Source: Ptiloglossa arizonensis
Taxonomy: Eukaryota > Arthropoda > Insecta > Hymenoptera > Colletidae
Direction of reading: 5' to 3'
Length of the DNA stretch: 64,000 nucleotides
Assembly (NCBI RefSeq): GCF_051014685.1
Contig: NW_027478891.1
Span: 62,001-126,000 of the forward strand
Shown here: positions 58,616 to 64,000 of the stretch, piece by piece
Position numbering within the stretch: the first letter of the stretch is position 1
Layout: every line of letters begins with the position of its first letter
Notes under the pieces: generated by a model
Database searches by the model: none
Told to the model about the DNA's origin: nothing
The model's input: the letters and a program-made list of their open reading frames with translations, nothing else
Translations under genes and position numbers: made by a program

Positions 58616-60365
58616 CTAGTGGAAAAGTGCGCATATCGTTGTAATCGGGCGAGTTTCTACTTTCAGATGCAACAGAAATTATGCGGATTGGTCAATCCGT
58701 TCGCGAGACATGGCAGTTTGGATGTAAGAAACGCTTGAGAAACTCAAAATTTTCGCAGTTCTGATGCTCGACACGAATAACCAGAACGGCCTAGGGGAAA
58801 AGTGCGCATACCGTTGTAATCGGGCGAGTTTCTACTTTCAGATGCAACAGAAATTTTCCGGATTGGTCAATCCGTTCGCGAGATATGGCAGTTTGGAGGT
58901 AAGAAACGCTTGAGAAACTCAAAATTTTCGCAGTTCTGATGCTCGACACGAATAACTAGAACGGCCTAGGGGAAAAGTGCGCATACCGTTGTAATCGGGC
59001 GAGTTTCTACTTTCAGAAGCCACAGAAATTTTGCGGAATGGTCAATCCGTTCGCGAGATATGGCAGTTTGGAGGTAAGAAACGCTTGAGAAACTCAAAAT
59101 TTTCGCAGTTCTGATGCTCGAAACGAATGACTAGAACGGCCTAGGGGAGAAGTACGCATACCGTTGTAATCGGGCGAGTTTCTACTTTCAGATGCAACAG
59201 AAATTTTGCGGATTGATCAATCCGTACGCGAGATATGGCAGTTTGGAGATAAGAAACGCTTGAGAAACTCAAAATTTTCGCAGTTCTGATGCTCGACACG
59301 AATAACTAGAACGGCCTAGGGGAAAAGTGCGCATACCGTTGTAATCGGGCGAGTTTCTACTTTCAGATGCAACAGAAATTTTCCGGATTGGTCAATCCGT
59401 TCGCGAGATATGGCAGTTTGGAGGTAAGAAACGCTTGAGAAACTCAAAATTTTCGCAGTTCTGATGCTCGACACGAATAACTAGAACGGCCTAGGGGCAA
59501 AGTGCGCATACCGTTGTAATCGGGCGAGTTTCTACTTTCAGATGCAACAGAAATTTTGCGGATTGGTCAATCCGTTCGCGAGATATGGCAGTTTGGAGGT
59601 AAGAAACGGTTGAGAAACTCAAAATTTTCGCAGTTCTGATGCTCGACACGAATAACTAGAACGGCCTAGGGGAAAAGTGCGCATACTGTTGTAATCGGGC
59701 GAGTTTCTACTTTCAGATGCAACAGAAATTTTCCGGATTGGTCAATCCGTTCGCGAGATATGGCAGTTTGGAGGTAAGAAACGCTTGAGAAACTCAAAAT
59801 TTTCGCAGTTCTGATGCTCGACACGAATAACTAGAACGGCCTAGGGACAAAGTGTGCATACCGTTGTAATCGGGCGGGTTTCTACTTTCAGATGCAACAG
59901 AAATTTTGCGGATTGGTCGATCCGTTCGCGAGATGTGGCAGTTTGGAAGTAAGAAACACTTGAGAAACTCAAAATTTTCGCAGTTCTGATGCTCGAAATG
60001 AATAACTGGAACGGCCTAGGGGAAAACTACACCTACCGTTGTAATCGGGCGAGTTTCTACTTTCAGATGCAACAGAAATTTTGCGGATTGATCAATCCGT
60101 TCGCGAGATATGGCAGTTTGGATATAAGAAACGCTTGAGAAACTCAAAATTTTCGCAGTTCTGATGCTCGAAACGAGTAACTAGAACGGCCTAGGGGAAA
60201 AGTGCGCATACCGTTGTAATCGGGCGAGTTTCTACTTTCAGAAGCAACAGAAATTTTGCGGATTGGTCAATCCGTTCGCGAGATATGGCAGTTTGGAGGT
60301 AAGAAACGCTTGAGAAACTCAAAATTTTCGCAGTTCTGATGCTCGAAACGAATGACTAGAACGGC
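58616..60365. repeat. Mosaic segment: 10 monomers
   Basis: A T3-like monomer with private AGACATGG; P; AGAAGCCAC with GGAATGGTC; a palindrome monomer with GTACGCGAG; P; AACGGTTGAG; P with CATACTG; then GTGTGCAT (private CTAGGGACAAAG and AAACACTTG), AAAACTACACC with GGATAT, and AGAAGCAAC. The last three repeat the order seen at 2450 and 25373. Confidence 0.8.
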
Positions 60366-61765
60366 CTAGGGGAGAAGTACGCATACCGTTGTAATCGGGC
60401 GAGTTTCTACTTTCAGATGCAACAGAAATTATGCGGATTGGTCAATCCGTTCGCGAGATATGGCAGATTGGAGGTAAGAAACGCTTGAGAAACTCAAAAT
60501 TTTCGCAGTTCTGATGCTCGAAACGAATAACTGGAACGGCCTAGGGGAAAACTACACCTACCGTTGTAATCGGGCGAGTTTCTACTTTCAGATGGCACAG
60601 AAATTTTGCGGATTGATCAATCCGTTCGCGAGATATGGTAGTTTGGAGATAAGAAACGCTTGAGAAACTAAAAATTTTCGCAGTTCTGATGCTCGAAACG
60701 ACTAACTAGAACGGCCTAGGGGAAAAGTACGCATACCGTTGTAATCGGTCGAGTTTCTACTTTCAGATGCAACAGAAATTTTGCGGATTGGTCAATCCGT
60801 TCGCGAGATATGGCAGTTTGGAGGTAAGAAACGCTTGAGAAACTCAAAATTTTCGCAGTTCTGATGCTCGACACGAATAACTAGAACGGCCTAGGGGAAA
60901 AGTGCGCATACCGTTGTAATCGGGCGAGTTTCTACTTTCAGATGCAGCAGAAATTATGCGGATTGGTCAATCCGTTCGCGAGATATGGCAGATTGGAGGT
61001 AAGAAACGCTTGAGAAACTCAAAATTTTCGCAGTTCTGATGCTCGAAACGAATAACTGGAACGGCCTAGGGGAAAACTACACCTACCGTTGTAATCGGGC
61101 GAGTTTCTACTTTCAGATGGCACAGAAATTTTGCGGATTGATCAATCCGTTCGCGAGATATGGTAGTTTGGAGATAAGAAACGCTTGAGAAACTAAAAAT
61201 TTTCGCAGTTCTGATGCTCGAAACGACTAACTAGAACGGCCTAGGGGAAAAGTACGCATACCGTTGTAATCGGTCGAGTTTCTACTTTCAGATGCAACAG
61301 AAATTTTGCGGATTGGTCAATCCGTTCGCGAGATATGGCAGTTTGGAGGTAAGAAACGCTTGAGAAACTCAAAATTTTCGCAGTTCTGATGCTCGACACG
61401 AATAACTAGAACGGCCTAGGGGAAAAGTGCGCACACCGTTGAAATCGGGCGAGTTTCTACTTTCAGATGCAACAGAAATTTTGCGGATTGGTCAATCCGT
61501 TCGCGAGATATGGCAGTTTGGAGGTAAGAAACGCTTGAGAAACTCAAAATTTTCGCAGTTCTGATGCTCGACACGAATAACTAGAACGGCCTAGGGGCAA
61601 AGTGCGCATACCGTTGTAATCGGGCGAGTTTCTACTTTCAGATGCAACAGAAATTTTGCGGATTGGTCGTTCCGTTCGCGAGATGTGGCAGTTTGGAAGT
61701 AAAAAACGCTTGAGAAACTCAAAATTTTCGCAGTTCTGTTGCTCGAAACGAATAACTAGAACTGC
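60366..61765. repeat. 3-monomer (525 bp) duplication with private markers
   Basis: The order GCAGATTGG/AACTGG, GATGGCACAG with TATGGTAG and CGACTAAC, AAAAGTACGC with ATCGGTCGAG occurs twice: 60366-60890 and 60891-61415. The markers GATGGCACAG, CGACTAAC and ATCGGTCGAG appear nowhere else in the window. ATCGGTCG alters the CGGG end of the CENP-B-like segment. The left halves of the first monomers differ (GAGAAGTACGC versus AAAAGTGCGC and GATGCAGCAG), which places the duplication ends inside a monomer. Monomers 61416 (CACACCGTTGAAATC) and 61591 (GTCGTTCC) follow. Confidence 0.85.
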
Positions 61766-62990
61766 CTAGGGGAAAACTACACCTACCGTTGTAATCGGGC
61801 GAGTTTCTACTTTCAGATGCAACAGAAAATTTGCGGATTGGTCAATCCGTTCGCGAGATATGGCAGTTTGGAGGTAAGAAACGCTTGAGAAACTCAAAAT
61901 TTTCGCAGTTCTAATGCTCGAAACGAGTAACTAGAACGGCATAGGGGAAAAGTACGCATACCGTTGTAATCGGGCGAGTTTCTACTTTCAGATGCAACAG
62001 ATATTTTGCGGATTGGTCGATCCGTTCGCGAGATGTGGCAGTTTGGAGGTAAGAAACGCTTGAGAAACTCAAAATTTTCGCAGTTCTGATGCTTGACACG
62101 AATAACTAGAACGGCCTAGGGGCAAAGTGCGCATACCGTTGTAATCGGGCGAGTTTCTACTTTCAGATGCAACAGAAATTTTGCGGATTGGTCGATCCGT
62201 TCGCGAGATGTGGCAGTTTGGAGGTAAGAAACGCTTGAGAAACTCAAAATTTTCGCAGTTCTGATGCTCGAAACGAATGACTACAACGGCCTAGGGGAGA
62301 AGTACGCATACCGTTGTAATCGGGCGAGTTTCTACTTTCAGATGCAACAGAAATTTTGCGGATTGGTCAATCCGTTCGCGAGATATGGCAGTTTGGAGGT
62401 AAGAAACGCTTGAGAAACTCAAAATTTTCGCAGTTCTGATGCTCGAAACGAATAACTAGAACCGCCTAGGGGAAAAGTGCGCATAACGTTGTAATCGGGC
62501 GAGTTTCTACTTTCAGATGCAACAGAAATTTCGCGGATTGATCAATCCGTTCGCGAGATATGGCAGTTTGGAGATAAGAAACGCTTGAGAAACTCAAAAT
62601 TTTCGCAGTTCTGATGCTCGACACGAAAAACTAGAACGACCTAGGAGAAAACTGCGCATACCGTTGTAATCGGGCGAATTTCTACTTTCAGATGCAACAG
62701 AAATTATGCGGATTGGTCAATCCGTTCCCGAGATATGGCAGTTTGGAGGTAAGAAACGCTTGAGAAACTAAAAATTTTGGCAGTTCTGATGCTCGAAACG
62801 AATAACTAGAACGGCCTAGGGGAAAAGTGCGCATATCGTTGTAATCGGGCGAATTTCTACTTTCAGATGCAACAGAAATTATGCGGATTGGTCAATCCGT
62901 TCGCGAGATATGGCCGTTTGGATGTAAGAAACGCTTGAGAAACTCAAAATTTTCGCAGTTCTGATGCTCGAAACGAATAACTAGAACGGC
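61766..62990. repeat. Seven-monomer divergent block, copy B
   Basis: This is the distant partner of the block at 22048-23272, displaced by 39,718 bp. That equals 227 monomers minus 7 bp, exactly explained by the three 3-bp deletions and two 1-bp insertions between them. Private changes in this copy include GACTACAACGG and TTTCGCGG. The next monomer (62991) continues with T6 features and then rejoins common sequence, whereas copy A continues with a T6/T3 hybrid. Confidence 0.88.
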
Positions 62991-64000
62991 CTAGGGGAAA
63001 AGTGCGCATATCGTTGTAATCGGGCGAATTTCTACTTTAAGATGCAACAGAAATTTTGCGGATTGGTCAATCCGTTGGCGAGATATGGCCGTTTGGATGT
63101 AAGAAACGCTTGAGAAACACAAAATTTTCGCAGTTCTGATGCTCGACACGAATAACTAGAACGGCCTAGGGGAAAAGTGCGCATACCGTTGTAATCGGGC
63201 GAGTTTCTACTTTCAGAAGCCACAGAAATTTTGCGGATTGGTCAATCCGTTCGCGAGATATGGCAGTTTGGAGGTAAGAAACGCTTGAGAAACTCAAAAT
63301 TTTCGCAGATCTGATGCTCGAAACGAATGACTAGAACGGCCTAGGGGAGAAGTACGCATACCGTTGTAATCGGGCGAGTTTCTACTTTCAGATGCAACAG
63401 AAATTTTGCGGATTGATCAATCCGTTCGCGAGATATGGCAGTTTGGAGATAAGAAACGCTTGAGAAACTCAAAATTTTCGCAGTTCTGATGCTCGACACG
63501 AATAACCAGAACGGCCTAGGGGAAAAGTGCGCATACCGTTGTAATCGGGCGAGTTTCTACTTTCAGATGCAACAGAAATTTTCCGGATTGGTCAATCCGT
63601 TCGCGAGATATGGCAGTTTGGAGGTAAGAAACGCTTGAGAAACTCAAAATTTTCGCAGTTCTGATGCTCGACACGAATAACTAGAACGGCCTAGGGGCAA
63701 AGTGCGCATACCGTTGTAATCGGGCGAGTTTCTACTTTCAGATGCAACAGAAATTTTGCGGATTGATCAATCCGTTCGCGAGATATGGCAGTTTGGATAT
63801 AAGAAACGCTTGAGAAACTCAAAATTTTCGCAGTTCTGATGCTCGAAACGAGTAACTAGAACGGCCTAGGGGAAAAGTGCGCATACCGTTGTAATCGGGC
63901 GAGTTTCTACTTTCAGAAGCAACAGAAATTTTGCGGATTGGTCAATCCGTTCGCGAGATATGGCAGTTTGGAGGTAAGAAACGCTTGAGAAACTCAAAAT
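62991..64000. repeat. Terminal segment: 5 monomers and a 135-bp partial
   Basis: T6-like monomer ending in GACACG; AGAAGCCAC (shared with monomer 58966; private CGCAGATCTG); a palindrome monomer with AACCAG; P; a GGATAT palindrome monomer with CGAGTAAC; and an AGAAGCAAC monomer cut by the window end after monomer position 135. The order repeats 58966-59490 in outline, offset 4200 bp. Confidence 0.85.

Larger units (their letters stand above)
1..64000. repeat. Satellite DNA array, 175-bp monomer, 365 complete copies plus one partial
   Basis: The block CTAGGGG (or a one- or two-base variant) recurs at a fixed 175-base step from the first base to the last. Monomer starts are 1+175k to 1926; 2100+175k to 3325; 3499; 3673; 3848+175k to 33598; 33774+175k to 50749; 50925+175k to 52325; 52497+175k to 54072; 54244+175k to 57044; and 57216+175k to 63866. 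All copies lie in one orientation. Pairwise differences are mostly substitutions, a few to about a dozen per monomer. Both window ends cut the array, so its true extent is unknown. The length is compatible with one nucleosome plus linker, which is usual for centromeric or pericentromeric satellites. Location and function are not shown by the sequence. I do not recognise the family. Confidence 0.99.

Noticed and set aside
63032..63223. A 63-codon minus-strand frame with a different peptide.
   Set aside because: It is another reading frame of the same monomers, opened by the T6 variants. There is no domain and no start context.
1..64000. CRISPR array.
   Set aside because: The repeat is continuous, without alternating unique spacers, the unit is 175 bp, and no cas genes are present.
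1..64000. Assignment to a known family such as human alpha satellite (171 bp) or a plant centromere repeat of similar length.
   Set aside because: Length is only roughly similar, and apart from the CENP-B-like segment I see no resemblance. A database search would be needed.
1..64000. Transposon or other insertion inside the array.
   Set aside because: Every interval between monomer starts is 172-176 bp, so no foreign sequence longer than one base is inserted anywhere.
1..64000. Statement that this is the functional centromere.
   Set aside because: Sequence alone cannot show it. Length, HORs and the CENP-B-like motif are compatible, but pericentromeric or subtelomeric satellites can look the same.

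Overview
The whole window is one uninterrupted satellite DNA array. A monomer of 175 bp, always in the same head-to-tail orientation, fills every base. Taking the CTAGGGG block as monomer start, I walked the array end to end and count 365 complete monomers plus a final 135-bp partial one at 63866-64000. The arithmetic closes exactly: 357 monomers of 175 bp, three of 174, two of 176 and three of 172, plus the 135 bp. I see no unique sequence, transposon, protein-coding gene, RNA gene, CRISPR array or strand switch.

Organism: certainly eukaryotic, since tens of kilobases of nucleosome-scale tandem repeat with higher-order structure is typical of centromeric or other constitutive heterochromatin. 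I do not recognise the monomer and cannot name the species. The consensus is about 46% GC and carries 13 CpGs where base composition predicts about 9, so it shows no CpG decay. This points weakly to a host, or a locus, with little germline CpG methylation (many invertebrates) and away from vertebrates or heavily methylated plants.

Layout. Monomers fall into recurring variant classes set by diagnostic substitutions, and the classes are ordered into higher-order repeats (HORs) that change along the array. 1-2099: a 4-monomer (700 bp) duplication of classes here named T5-T8. 2100-3847: mixed classes with all three 1-bp deletions found here or just before. 3848-14697: a second 'dialect' without T6 or T7, built from 6-monomer (1050 bp), 7-monomer (1225 bp), 17-monomer (2975 bp) and 5-monomer (875 bp) periods. 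14698-19247: T classes return, with two 10-monomer (1750 bp) units. 22048-23272: an unusual 7-monomer block repeated 39.7 kb away at 61766-62990. 23273-52149: an 11-monomer module occurs six times, inside 29-monomer (5075 bp) and 30-monomer (5250 bp) periods; the 30-monomer copies at about 35.95-41.2 kb and 41.2-46.45 kb are nearly identical. 52150-58615: 10-monomer units carrying a 3-bp deletion (1747 bp period). 58616-64000: mosaic with a 3-monomer (525 bp) duplication.

Most interesting: (i) monomer positions 19-35 resemble the CENP-B box, matching 7 of 9 core bases in the consensus, 8 of 9 in two classes, and fewer in another class; (ii) a near-palindrome at monomer positions 69-84 becomes a perfect 16-bp palindrome in one class; (iii) hybrid monomers show where unequal exchange joined different classes, some within about 15 bp of that palindrome; (iv) monomer length is nearly invariant despite many substitutions. 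Centromeric function is a hypothesis only. Short minus-strand ORFs of up to 85 codons are by-products of the repeat.
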